In this document: positions 1-7,245 of the stretch, one piece after another | Numbering within the stretch: position 1 is the first letter of the stretch | Layout: each line of letters begins with the position of its first letter | Position numbers and translations under genes: made by a program | Assembly (NCBI GenBank): GCA_964558295.1 | Contig: CAZLDQ010000064.1 | Span: 1 to 26,176 of the forward strand | Source of the DNA: JBDKTH01 sp964558295 | GTDB lineage: Bacteria; Planctomycetota; Planctomycetia; Pirellulales; Thermoguttaceae | Direction of reading: 5' to 3' | Length of the DNA: 26,176 nt | The notes under the pieces: model-generated | Seen by the model: only the letters and a program-made list of their open reading frames with translations | What the model was told of the DNA's origin: nothing | Database searches by the model: none

Positions 1-499
1 CGGTGAAATCGATGGCCGTATCGGTGAACTCTTGGAGCATCGAGTCGGCGCTTTCCCCCACGGTCTGGCCATAGTAGCGGTTGATCGCCTCCAAAATGCT
101 CTCGCGAGGGGCCAGCACCGTCTCAATCCGTCGATTGAGGATGAAGCGGAGCTTTTCAAAGGTCGGATAGTCGTCCGGGTCGCTAACAATGACCTTCAGC
201 CCCCCCTCCTCCTCTGCAAGGGGGAGGATCACGTTTTCCCGTGCCACCGACTCGGGGACAAGTTCAACCACCGCAGGGGGTATTACGACATCGGCCAGAT
301 TGACGTAGTCCAGCCCATGCTCTTCGGCCATCGCCCGAACGATCTCTTCGCCGGTGGCATAGCCCAGGCGAGTAAGGGCCTCGGACAGTTTCATGCCCGA
401 CTGCTTGGCCATCTGCGTTGCTTCGTTCAACTGATCGGGACTGATCACCCCCTTTCGGATAAGGATGTCCGTAAAGGTGTTCTTCTTCTTTGCAGCCAT
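1..499 (-). CDS. PilB/GspE-type secretion or pilus ATPase, N-terminal part (runs off left edge)
   Basis: Reading right to left from the ATG at 499, 166 codons stay open to the window edge, so only the N-terminus is present. The start is MAAKKKNTFTDILIRKGVI. The first ~150 residues have the shape of the GspE/PilB N-terminal (MshEN) domain: ISPDQLNEA at about residues 19-27, a second helical repeat with LTRLGYATGEEIVRAMAEE, then the alpha/beta part with ILPLAEEEGGLKVIVSDP. In this family the domain regulates the hexameric ATPase that powers type II secretion or type IV pilus assembly at the inner membrane, and some members bind c-di-GMP there. The Walker motifs would lie outside the window. No strong ribosome site is seen (GGGAACCGCC precedes ATG). 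It may assemble DUF1559-type pseudopilins, but that link is inference. The antisense 178-codon frame over this stretch is a shadow. Confidence 0.85.
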   Translation of the reverse strand, partial: MAAKKKNTFTDILIRKGVISPDQLNEATQMAKQSGMKLSEALTRLGYATGEEIVRAMAEEHGLDYVNLADVVIPPAVVELVPESVARENVILPLAEEEGGLKVIVSDPDDYPTFEKLRFILNRRIETVLAPRESILEAINRYYGQTVGESADSMLQEFTDTAIDFT

Positions 500-972
500 G
501 GCGGTTCCCGAAAAAAAAGAGTTCCGTTTGTCCGAGGCGACCGGTCGCAGAAGCCAGACAGGCGTTAAGAGAGAAGGCCTGAATTAAGTGTGCCGCCGCG
601 CGGAGATACGTTCAGCCTAATAATCACAATTATTGATGTCAATCGGCGAGTGTGTGAAGAGTGGGGAGCGGAGGGTGGAGAGAGGGAAAGAGATGGTGGG
701 TTGCAAGTGGAGAGTGGCGATTGAGCATAGTAACAAAGTGGGGGTGGGCGTGAGGGTAGGCGTAATTCTCAAGCAACGCCGGGGGCACAGTGCTTCGGAG
801 TCAGTTCGTCGGTTGTCTGGGTGATCATTTGGTCGGCTCCAGAGATCGTAATGGATGAGCTTGGCAAGGCGGTTTTGTGCCTCAGGGGGTATTCTTGCGC
901 ACGCCGGGCCGGGGTAATCGTCGGTTTGCTGCCCCCTTGTTCTGTGCAAACCGAAGGCGTAAGCTTCACCCC
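500..972. other. Gene-free stretch with an AT-rich dyad and a purine-rich tract
   Basis: Open frames of 110 and 63 codons here have low-complexity translations and no recognisable family, so I do not call them genes. The stretch holds an AT-rich dyad at 619-634 and, at about 650-765, a G/A-rich low-complexity tract made of variants of gtggagagtgg. The left part must contain the promoter of the PilB-like gene. No clear terminator is seen. Confidence 0.5.
619..634. promoter_or_regulatory. AT-rich dyad AATAAT-CACA-ATTATT
   Basis: A perfect 6-bp inverted repeat with a 4-base centre lies 120 bp upstream of the PilB-like start. It stands out as AT-rich in a GC-rich genome. It could be an operator or part of a promoter. 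I cannot assign a regulator. Confidence 0.3.
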
Positions 973-1200
973 ATGACTGTCCCTGCTCCCGATCGTTTGG
1001 ACCAACTGACTGCCCGAGTAACGGCCTTGGAAGAATCGCTCACCTACTGCCAGCGCACGCTGGACGACCTGGATCAGGTGATGCGTGATTTCCAAAAAAG
1101 GCTGGCCGCCTTGGACGGCCGGCTGACGCGGTTGACCGGACAACTGGGGCTGATCTCCGAGGCAATCTCCGAGGGGAAGCACTCTTCAGATACTCCGTAA
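973..1200 (+). CDS. SlyX-like small coiled-coil protein
   Basis: 75 residues from ATG 973. The open frame extends upstream to 877, but that part is Arg/Pro-rich and unlike the family, so the internal ATG is preferred. Residues 8-62 are one heptad-patterned helix (LDQLTARVTALEESL, then LDDLDQVMRDFQKRL, then LTRLTGQLGLI). SlyX proteins have this size and architecture: a single charged coiled coil starting with a leucine-rich 'R-x-x-x-LE' segment. The role of SlyX is not established. The gene stands alone, with 344 bp of intergenic DNA after it. The family call rests on pattern and length, so it could be another short coiled-coil protein. Confidence 0.6.
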   Translation: MTVPAPDRLDQLTARVTALEESLTYCQRTLDDLDQVMRDFQKRLAALDGRLTRLTGQLGLISEAISEGKHSSDTP

Positions 1201-1290
1201 CGGCCAGGGGCTCATGCCGCGCTAATGGCCTCTTGCTCGCCTGCGGGATCTCGGGGAGTCCCAGCTCTCCTGAAAGGGTTCAGCGGTCTA

Positions 1291-1332
1291 ATGGGTTTTA
1301 ACAGACAAAACCTGTAGGGCGTCAAAACCCAT
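1291..1332. repeat. 9-bp perfect inverted repeat ATGGGTTTT / AAAACCCAT
   Basis: The arms are 1291-1299 and 1324-1332. Inside the loop a further ACAG/CTGT pair could extend the structure. There is no T-run on the + strand, so it is not a classical terminator for the SlyX-like gene. It could be an operator or hairpin in the region upstream of the DUF1559 gene. Confidence 0.4.
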
Positions 1333-1438
1333 CAGGTGGGGTTCCGAGGAGACGTCCGCGAGAGAATCCCGAACCCTGAACCCTACACCCTTTTCCGTTC
1401 CTGCCCAATCAGTTGACGCCGCCAGAATCGCAAGATCC

Positions 1439-1467
1439 TTGACTTGGCCGTATGAAGGTGGTAGTTT
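1439..1467 (+). promoter_or_regulatory. Candidate sigma-70 promoter for DUF1559/lipoprotein pair
   Basis: TTGACT at 1439-1444 is followed by a 17-bp spacer and TAGTTT at 1462-1467. The -35 is close to consensus and the -10 is poor. Position and spacing suit transcription of the gene at 1545. Confidence 0.35.
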
Positions 1468-1544
1468 GTCTGACACGATGAGGAAATAGGTGCGTGCGCG
1501 ACGTATTCGGCTCTGATTCCTTCTAATTCTGGAGGGCGGCGGCT

Positions 1545-2528
1545 ATGAAGAGTTCGCGAGGCTTTACTCTGGTCGAGTTGTTGGTCGTCATCGCCATCAT
1601 CGGCATTCTCATCGCACTGCTACTTCCTGCAGTGCAAGCGGCCCGCGAAGCGGCTCGCCGTAGCCAGTGCACGAACAATCTTAAGCAACTCGGCCTGGCG
1701 TTGCACAATTACCACTCAACGCACCAGGTGTTCCCGCCTTTGGGTATCGCGCACGGTTGCACAGTTGACGGAAGATCGGACCCGCTGATCCTCAACCTTA
1801 ATGGCTTGGTGCTCCTTTTTCCTTACATCGAGCAGATGGCCATTTATAGCAAGTGGAATTTCAAGCAGGCTGCGGGGCACTGCAACCGCGGTGGCGGCAC
1901 AATCGCCGGCGACGCTGTCACAAGTGGCAACGGGGATCTAGCCACACAGATCGTCAGCTCGTTGCTCTGCCCTTCGGACAATGGTAACCGGATTATCGAC
2001 CAGACCGATGCCATGTACGGCATCAAGAGCGGTAGTAGCCTTCGCGGGGCGAAGACCAACTACGATTTCAGCACCGACGGCTATGCTGAGTACTTCACCT
2101 ATAACCTGTGGCGAAACGTCAGTGCGGAGCGAAAGCGAATGTTCGGCTTCAACAGCGAGTGCCGTATCGCGATGCTCATCGACGGCACGAGCAACACCGC
2201 GGCAATGGCCGAAAAGACCTTGGAATGCTACGACGGTCCCCACGGCGTTACCTGGGGCTACCGGGCCAATGCGATGGTCGGCTGCGACATTGGCGGCAGC
2301 CCCAACAATTTCGGCCCCAACCGCTGGGATATCCATTGGGTCGTGGTTGGCTACAAGCCAATCGTCGGCCGCTTGGGCGAGTACTACAATTGGGGCAGCC
2401 TTCACCCAGGCGGGGCCAATTTGCTGTTGGCCGATGGAGCGGTCAAGTTCGCCTCGGAGACGACCGACTTGAGCATCTTCCGGGCGATCGCCACGATCAG
2501 CAATGGCGAAACGAATACCCAGTTTTAG
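1545..2528 (+). CDS. DUF1559 domain-containing prepilin-like protein
   Basis: 327 residues. Residues 6-40 carry a type IV prepilin-like N-methylation motif (GFTLVELLVVIAIIGILIAL) followed by the planctomycete signature LLPAVQAAREAARR. The positive N-tip is only five residues, as in pseudopilins. The DUF1559 body follows (NNLKQLGLALHNY, then IEQM, then LLCPSD, then DGTSNTAAMAEK). Near the C-terminus LHPGGANLLLADGAVKF fits the H-X9-DG processing motif exactly. Such proteins occur in dozens of copies in Planctomycetota and are thought to be exported and processed by a prepilin peptidase; their job is unknown. ATG 1545 has GGAGG 9 bp upstream. The lipoprotein gene 21 bp downstream is probably cotranscribed, the same pairing as at 23700-22127. 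Confidence 0.93.
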   Translation: MKSSRGFTLVELLVVIAIIGILIALLLPAVQAAREAARRSQCTNNLKQLGLALHNYHSTHQVFPPLGIAHGCTVDGRSDPLILNLNGLVLLFPYIEQMAIYSKWNFKQAAGHCNRGGGTIAGDAVTSGNGDLATQIVSSLLCPSDNGNRIIDQTDAMYGIKSGSSLRGAKTNYDFSTDGYAEYFTYNLWRNVSAERKRMFGFNSECRIAMLIDGTSNTAAMAEKTLECYDGPHGVTWGYRANAMVGCDIGGSPNNFGPNRWDIHWVVVGYKPIVGRLGEYYNWGSLHPGGANLLLADGAVKFASETTDLSIFRAIATISNGETNTQF

Positions 2529-2549
2529 CGAAAAGGGTGGTGACGACTA

Positions 2550-3005
2550 ATGAGAACTATGGCGACGACGTCTGCTTTGCTTCTCGCTGTCCTATGCATC
2601 GCACCGCTGGGATGTGGCAAGAGTTATGCAGGGGGAGAACTTGCCCCAGTCAGTGGCGTGGTAACGCTCGATGGGCAACCGGCGGCGGGAATCATCGTCC
2701 TTTTCAGCCCCACCGACGCAACCAGCGGCCAAGGCGGGATGGGCTCGACGGACACGAGCGGCAAGTACGAGTTGAAGACCCGCGGCGAGTTCCCCGGCGT
2801 CGTCCCAGGCCACTACAAGGTCACCTGCGTGAAGTATGTGCTGCCCGACGGCTCACCGCTTCCGGAGGATCCCAATTTCTCGATGGCCACCTCGGGTGCC
2901 AAGCAGGTTTTACCGGCCAAGTACAGCGACCCTCAGCGAACCATCCTCAGCGCAACCGTTCCCGCCACAGGAACCACCGTACCGCTTGAGTTGACGTCGA
3001 AGTAG
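2550..3005 (+). CDS. Small lipoprotein with carboxypeptidase-regulatory/transthyretin-like fold
   Basis: 151 residues. A hydrophobic leader ends in a lipobox, PLGC with Cys22, so it is predicted to be exported and lipidated. The mature part has the usual planctomycete TTR-like strands: VSGVVTLDGQPAAGIIVLFSP at about 33-53, then DTSGKYELKT, and PGHYKVTCVKYVLP. These are the '(x)GxVTLDGKPV..A.V.F' and 'G.Y.v' blocks seen in carboxypeptidase regulatory-like domains. Function is unknown; such lipoproteins are commonly encoded next to DUF1559 proteins. AAAGGGTGG precedes the ATG. The pair 1545/2550 looks like a two-gene operon. Confidence 0.85.
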   Translation: MRTMATTSALLLAVLCIAPLGCGKSYAGGELAPVSGVVTLDGQPAAGIIVLFSPTDATSGQGGMGSTDTSGKYELKTRGEFPGVVPGHYKVTCVKYVLPDGSPLPEDPNFSMATSGAKQVLPAKYSDPQRTILSATVPATGTTVPLELTSK

Positions 3006-3243
3006 CGAGAGAAACGTTGCGTGGCATCCGGCCGCTGGCCCCAAAAATCCTCTCGTAGTCGGGTTCACCGGGAGGTACGCTCGAGGATGGTGAAGCATTC
3101 CTTCGCCTAGCTGTTGTTTGGCAATACGGTAACATGGAAAGCCCGAGCCCAAGCACGGGAGGCAGGGTCCAGAATCTTGCGTCACTTCGCCTTTTCGTCA
3201 TTCCGTCGTCATTTCATCTTTCGACCTTGTCTTGGCCCAAGTC

Positions 3244-3876
3244 ATGACCTCATTCGAACACGCCCTGATCGGCATCGACGGGGCATTGGCCGTTGGGCTG
3301 GATCGGCGTTTTGGCTGGCCGATCGTGGCTAGCGCCGCGGTGGCGGCCGTGTTGCCCGACTGGGACGGCCTGACACTTCTTTTCGGCCCAAACCTGTTTG
3401 CCGACGCCCATCGCATTTGGGGGCACAACCTGCTCGTCGCCGGGCTTCTGGCCGCCGTCGTCGGCACTCTGCTCTATTGGTGGGACCTGCTCGCCAAAGG
3501 CCAACACGCGTTAGCCCGCCGCTGGCCCCGTCTGGCCATCGGCAGCCTCCCGGCCAGCGCGTCGAAGCACTCCGTAGGCGGGCTTCTGGTCTGGATTGCA
3601 ACCGTCGTGGTCGCCACCTACAGCCACCTCGTGGGCGACCTGGTCTTTTCGGCCAACAGCGAGCTTCCCGTCTGGGGCCTGCCGCTCTTCTGGCCGGTGG
3701 ACCGCACGGCCTGGGCCTATCCGCTCGTCCCGTGGGGCGATGTGGGCACGACGCTCGTACTGGCCGGAGGCATGTTCGCCATGGTCCGATGGTCCGAACG
3801 GCGTCAGGCGATTGCGCGAGGGACCTTGGTCCTGGTGGCCGTCTACATCGCCGTCCGGGGCATGCGGCCCTGGTAG
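3244..3876 (+). CDS. YdjM/DUF457-type membrane-bound putative metal-dependent hydrolase
   Basis: 210 residues from ATG 3244; a TTG at 3232 would add four residues, and neither start has a clear ribosome site. The pattern fits the 'LexA-binding, inner-membrane-associated putative hydrolase' family: an N-terminal hydrophobic helix, LPDWDGLTLLF with acidic D39 and D41, then AHRIWGHNLLVA with H56 and H61, and TYSHLVGDLVF further on. The spaced Asp/His residues are the presumed metal site. About four transmembrane segments are visible (around 27-37, 62-77, 112-125, 175-205). Substrate is unknown for the family. It is not obviously linked to its neighbours. Confidence 0.7.
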   Translation: MTSFEHALIGIDGALAVGLDRRFGWPIVASAAVAAVLPDWDGLTLLFGPNLFADAHRIWGHNLLVAGLLAAVVGTLLYWWDLLAKGQHALARRWPRLAIGSLPASASKHSVGGLLVWIATVVVATYSHLVGDLVFSANSELPVWGLPLFWPVDRTAWAYPLVPWGDVGTTLVLAGGMFAMVRWSERRQAIARGTLVLVAVYIAVRGMRPW

Positions 3877-3919
3877 CTGGATGCTGACGGCCTCGAACCG
3901 CGTCGAAAAAAGGCGATTC

Positions 3920-4045
3920 ATGTTGCGACTACCGCAACTTGTACTCACCTCGCTAGGACTTCTGTTCTTCGCCGGAACCGATTATCCGGCCGAAACAACG
4001 ATGCCCGCGCCGCGACCAGAGACCTACCGCCGGTTGGCCCGCTAA
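3920..4045 (+). CDS. Possible 41-residue secreted or membrane micro-protein
   Basis: ATG 3920 to TAA 4043-4045. The N-terminal half is a hydrophobic leader (MLRLPQLVLTSLGLLFFAG) and the rest is short and polar, ending in TYRRLAR. An AAAAAGGCG run 5-13 bases upstream would serve as ribosome site. It follows the YdjM-like gene by 43 bp, and its stop overlaps the convergent DUF1559 stop (4042-4044) by three bases. I do not recognise a family. A spurious frame is a real alternative. Confidence 0.35.
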   Translation: MLRLPQLVLTSLGLLFFAGTDYPAETTMPAPRPETYRRLAR

Positions 4046-4950
4046 TTCCCCAGGGCGTTGCCGACCAGGTCGCCGTTGCTGCGTGTGCACAAGGCGTGAT
4101 AGACCGATTCCTCGATCGTTTCCGGGATCATCCGCACCGAACCGTCGGCCAGGAGGAAATGGGTCCCCGCGGGATGGAAACTGCTGAAATTGTGGGAATA
4201 GTGCTCTTCGTCCGCTTCCGAGTTCGGCGGGAACGTCGAGATCCCGCAGATCCGGGCCGGGGCATGCTGCCCGCCGGTCACCACGCCCAGCCAGGTGGCC
4301 GGCGCGTGTTTTGACGACCGTTCGCCGACGACAAACGTCTGGCTTGTGCCGTCGGTAATGTCGCGCAGGCTGAAGCCGCGGACGAGGACAAACGTCCCAT
4401 TGCCCACGCAATTGCCGGTGGCACACACGTCATGAAAATCCTCGGTGCCGAAGACGCCGAGATAATTGCTCGTGGCCAGTTCGACCTCGGAAAAACTCCC
4501 CCCGCCCACCACAGGCCCGCCGCCGGCGAGGGTGAACGTCGCTTTTCCCGTGTCCGACGGGCAGCGGAACGTGGCAATCGAGGTAACCCGGGCTTCGGCG
4601 TTCGCCGCATCGGTAATCGGCAGATTCAGATGAACGCGGCTGTTGTAGACCGTCGCCTGTTCCATGTAGGGCAAGATTCGTGCGGGCCAGCCCCAGCCGG
4701 GGAGCCCAAACCAATGGGCATTTCCCGTGGCCGGATCAAAGCCCGTCCAACCGGCCGGAAATTGCCGGTTCGTGTCGTGATACATGTGCAGGGCCAAGCC
4801 CATCTGCTTCATGTTGTTGGAACACGACATGCGCCGTGCGGCCTCGCGTGCGGCCTGGACCGCCGGCAGAAGCAGCGCGATCAAGATGCCAATGATGGCG
4901 ATGACCACCAACAGTTCAACTAACGTAAACCCCATGCGTCGCAGCAACAT
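4042..4950 (-). CDS. DUF1559 domain-containing prepilin-like protein
   Basis: 302 residues from ATG 4950. The frame is open to 5028, but the extra 26 residues are Arg-rich and unlike the family, and GGGAG sits about 9 bases before ATG 4950; another DUF1559 gene in this window (start 14525) has a similar cttgggaga leader. The protein begins MLLRRMGFTLVELLVV, with the prepilin-like helix and LLPAVQAAREAARRMSCSNN. DGTSQTFVVGE lies mid-protein and HPAGTHFLLADGSVRM gives the H-X9-DG motif. It is 99 bp downstream of the DUF2946-like gene on the same strand and is probably transcribed from that gene's promoter. Function is unknown, as for the family. Confidence 0.9.
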   Translation of the reverse strand: MLLRRMGFTLVELLVVIAIIGILIALLLPAVQAAREAARRMSCSNNMKQMGLALHMYHDTNRQFPAGWTGFDPATGNAHWFGLPGWGWPARILPYMEQATVYNSRVHLNLPITDAANAEARVTSIATFRCPSDTGKATFTLAGGGPVVGGGSFSEVELATSNYLGVFGTEDFHDVCATGNCVGNGTFVLVRGFSLRDITDGTSQTFVVGERSSKHAPATWLGVVTGGQHAPARICGISTFPPNSEADEEHYSHNFSSFHPAGTHFLLADGSVRMIPETIEESVYHALCTRSNGDLVGNALGN

Positions 4951-5049
4951 GCGTAGGATCTCCCAAAGAAACCGAGGAATGCGGCGGCAGCCCAACGCAC
5001 CGAGCGTGCGCAGCGTCAACCGCCACAAGGAGACAACGAGAGCATTAAC

Positions 5050-5460
5050 CTACGCAACGGCCGGAGGGCCTCGGATATGCCACGCCAAGAGAAGCGGGGC
5101 CGGCAGAAAAGAAGGACGACGAGGGACCAACAACCAGACCGTTTCGGCCAGCCTCGCGGCTTCAGGCAAATCGGCCGTGCCCCACTTTTGGGCAAGATAC
5201 TGGCAAATCTGGCAGTCTTCCGCCGAAAAACTCCAAACGGCCTGGAACGCGGCAGGCGTTTCCTCAGACACGTCATGACACACCGTCCCGTGGTCATGAA
5301 GGCAACAGGCCGCTGCGTGCCCGGGAGGCGTTGGATGCTCCTGAGCACACCCGCTGCACCCCGAAGGGCCGTGGTGGTGGAAGGCATGGGCGAACAGACT
5401 GACCAGCAAATAGCTGGCCAGCATCAGCACGGCCGCCGTCTTTCGCCCATTGATCCGCAT
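5050..5460 (-). CDS. DUF2946-like Cys/His-rich small secreted or membrane protein
   Basis: 136 residues from ATG 5460 (AGGGG about 9 bases upstream); ATG 5466 or TTG 5469 are alternatives. There is an N-terminal hydrophobic segment (about 8-25), then a stretch dense in metal ligands: HAFHHHG, CSGC, ACCLHDHG, VCHD, and later CQICQYLA. The C-terminus has a second hydrophobic segment and ends RGPPAVA. A C-x-x-C...RGPP end is the hallmark I associate with DUF2946, a family seen near copper and metal genes. The ligand-rich loop suggests metal binding outside the cytoplasm; that is inference. It heads a likely two-gene operon with DUF1559. Confidence 0.6.
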   Translation of the reverse strand: MRINGRKTAAVLMLASYLLVSLFAHAFHHHGPSGCSGCAQEHPTPPGHAAACCLHDHGTVCHDVSEETPAAFQAVWSFSAEDCQICQYLAQKWGTADLPEAARLAETVWLLVPRRPSFLPAPLLLAWHIRGPPAVA

Positions 5461-5500
5461 GAACATCAACCCCTATCGAATCAGTCTCTTCCTACTGTCG

Positions 5501-5529
5501 ATTGTCAGGTAAAACGGCAAGGCTGTCAA
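5501..5529 (-). promoter_or_regulatory. Sigma-70 promoter for the DUF2946-like/DUF1559 operon
   Basis: On the minus strand a perfect -35 TTGACA (5529-5524) is followed by exactly 17 bp and GACAAT (5506-5501), four of six to the -10 consensus. Transcription would start near 5494, about 34 bases before ATG 5460. It is the best promoter match in the window. Confidence 0.6.
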
Positions 5530-5530
5530 T

Positions 5531-5606
5531 CGATCGATGGGGCACTGATTAAACGCTAACGGGCCGTGGTCACGTTCGATCGATCCCATCGCCCGAAACA
5601 CCACGG
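5531..5606. promoter_or_regulatory. Paired CGATCGAT sites and a CCGTGGT/ACCACGG dyad in the divergent region
   Basis: CGATCGAT occurs at 5531-5538 and 5577-5584, 46 bp apart. A perfect 7-bp inverted repeat has arms at 5564-5570 and 5600-5606. All lie between the divergent DUF2946-like gene and the sigma-54 activator gene. They could be activator or repressor sites, for example autoregulation by the sigma-54 activator, but nothing in the sequence proves this. Confidence 0.3.
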
Positions 5607-5726
5607 AAGACGTTCCCTACCGGGGGTGTAGTCAGGTCCGTTACCGCGAACTGGGTACCAAGGTGCCTGCCCCGCCGTTATACTGAAGAAATCCCGTCCC
5701 AACTGCATTTCACCCTATTACCTGCC

Positions 5727-7076
5727 ATGACTGGGTCGTCCCCCCCAGAATTGCATCACGTTATCCTCGATTCGATCAACGACGGCGTCTTCACCGTTGA
5801 TCGCCAGTGGCGGATCACGTCGTTCAATCGGGCAGCGGAACGGATCACCGGCGTCTCGCGTCAGGACGCCCTGGGGCGGCCGTGTTGCGAAGTCTTTCGG
5901 GCCGACATCTGCGAAACGGCCTGCGCTCTGCGGCAAACGCTGACCACCGGTCGGCCGATCGTCAACAAGGCGGTCTACATCCTCGACAGCCGGGGCAATC
6001 GCGTCCCGATCAGCATCTCCACGGCCGTCTTCAAGGACCAGCAGGGCCAAGTCATCGGCGGCGTCGAGACCTTCCGCGACCTGAGTCTCGTCGAAGACCT
6101 GCGCAAGGAACTGGAAGCGAAGTACGCCTTCGCCGACATCGTCGGCCGCAGCCAGGCCATGCGCCAGCTCTTTCAGATCCTTCCCCAAATCGCCGAGAGC
6201 GACAGTTCCGTCCTCATCGAAGGCCCCAGTGGCACTGGCAAGGAACTGTTTGCCCGGGCGATTCACCACCTTTCCCGGCGGCGCGACAAGCGGTTCGTGG
6301 CCGTCAACTGCGGCGCGCTTCCCGACACGCTGTTGGAGTCCGAATTGTTCGGCTACAAGGCCGGGGCGTTCACCGATGCCCGGCAGGACAAACCGGGCCG
6401 GTTCGCCCTGGCCGACGGTGGTACGCTCTTTCTCGACGAAATCGGCGACATTTCCCCGGCCATGCAAGCCCGCTTACTCCGCGTGCTCCAGGAGCGGACC
6501 TTCGAGCCGCTTGGCGCCGTCGACCCGGTGAGGACCGACGTGCGTTTGATCGCCGCGACGAACAAGGACCTGGCCAAACTCGTGCGCAAAGGGGTCTTTC
6601 GCGAAGACCTCTTCTATCGCATCCATGTGATTCGCTTGGCGTTGCCCAGCCTCCGCGACCGCCGCGAAGATCTGCCGCTATTGATCGAACACTTTATCGC
6701 CAAATTCAACCGCCTCCAAGGCAAGGACATCGTCGGCGTTTCCGACGAGGTGCTCGTACGGCTCATGGAGTACGACTACCCGGGTAATGTCCGGGAGTTG
6801 GAGAACATCATCGAGCACGCGTTCGTGCTCTGCCGCGGAAGCCTGATTCAACTGGCCAACCTGCCTCCCAACGTGCGCGGCGACGTCGGTGGTCCGTCAA
6901 CGTCCAACCTCGAAGGGATGACGCTCGAAGCGATGGAACGGCTTCTGATCGCCGACGCCCTCCGGCGTCATGGCGGCAATCGCACGGCTGCGGCCCGGCA
7001 ACTGGGGATCAACCCGAGCACCCTCTTCCGCAAGCTCAAGGCCCTGGGGGTAGAGGCTGTGAAGCCCCCCGAATAG
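5727..7076 (+). CDS. Sigma-54-dependent transcriptional activator (PAS - AAA+ - Fis HTH)
   Basis: 449 residues, full length. Residues ~10-120 are a PAS domain with four cysteines close together (C53, C54, C62, C66). The central AAA+ domain has Walker A EGPSGTGKE (165-173), the sigma-54 contact loop in the form GAFTDA (213-218) rather than GAFTGA, Walker B LFLDEIGD (234-241) and the downstream 'YPGNVRELEN' box (351-360). The C-terminus is a Fis-type helix-turn-helix (GGNRTAAARQLGINPSTLFRKL). Such proteins remodel sigma-54 RNA polymerase at -24/-12 promoters with ATP. The PAS cysteines suggest a redox, metal or Fe-S signal, by inference. There is no phospho-receiver domain. It lies upstream of and codirectional with the NifX/MinD/Mrp genes, matching the place of the cognate activator in Desulfovibrio orp loci, and is probably their regulator. 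Confidence 0.95.
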   Translation: MTGSSPPELHHVILDSINDGVFTVDRQWRITSFNRAAERITGVSRQDALGRPCCEVFRADICETACALRQTLTTGRPIVNKAVYILDSRGNRVPISISTAVFKDQQGQVIGGVETFRDLSLVEDLRKELEAKYAFADIVGRSQAMRQLFQILPQIAESDSSVLIEGPSGTGKELFARAIHHLSRRRDKRFVAVNCGALPDTLLESELFGYKAGAFTDARQDKPGRFALADGGTLFLDEIGDISPAMQARLLRVLQERTFEPLGAVDPVRTDVRLIAATNKDLAKLVRKGVFREDLFYRIHVIRLALPSLRDRREDLPLLIEHFIAKFNRLQGKDIVGVSDEVLVRLMEYDYPGNVRELENIIEHAFVLCRGSLIQLANLPPNVRGDVGGPSTSNLEGMTLEAMERLLIADALRRHGGNRTAAARQLGINPSTLFRKLKALGVEAVKPPE

Positions 7077-7245
7077 TCGTGCAATCTGCAATGCTTGTTT
7101 CGCTGTAATCGTGGCGATTTGCAATGCTGGCATGGCTGGTTTTGGGTTGTTCTCTCTGCCGCAATCCATTGTCTGGCAATATCTTCCGTATTCTTTTGCC
7201 TCTTCCTTTGCGTCCTCGGCACAGAGTGTGCTCTAGAAAGCGATC

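Larger units (their letters stand above)
1201..1544. other. Intergenic region with an inverted repeat and a candidate promoter for the DUF1559 gene
   Basis: No credible gene is present; a 62-codon minus-strand frame has no recognisable features. It contains a 9-bp inverted repeat (1291-1332), a short degenerate tandem gaaccct repeat near 1371-1385, a possible sigma-70 promoter (1439-1467) and a GGAGG ribosome site at 1531-1535 ahead of ATG 1545. Confidence 0.5.

Noticed and set aside
32..568. 178-codon + strand frame
   Set aside because: Antisense to the PilB/GspE-type gene, whose minus-strand translation has clear family motifs.
3006..3243. Terminator after the first lipoprotein gene
   Set aside because: Short GGCC pairs and distant CGAGAG/CTCTCG arms exist, but there is no compact stem followed by a T-run.
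5651..5675. GGTACC-AA-GGTGCC element as a mobile-element remnant
   Set aside because: It resembles a dispersed palindromic repeat, but there is one copy and no transposase in the window.
5718..6467. 249-codon minus frame
   Set aside because: Shadow of the sigma-54 activator gene; low-information GC-rich translation.
7216..7232. Possible sigma-54 promoter, cGGCACAGAGTGTGCt (GG-N10-GC)
   Set aside because: Key GG and GC are correctly spaced, but transcription would start only about 3 bases before ATG 7246, leaving no ribosome site, and the -12 box is poor. A sigma-54 promoter for the cluster is expected but not shown.
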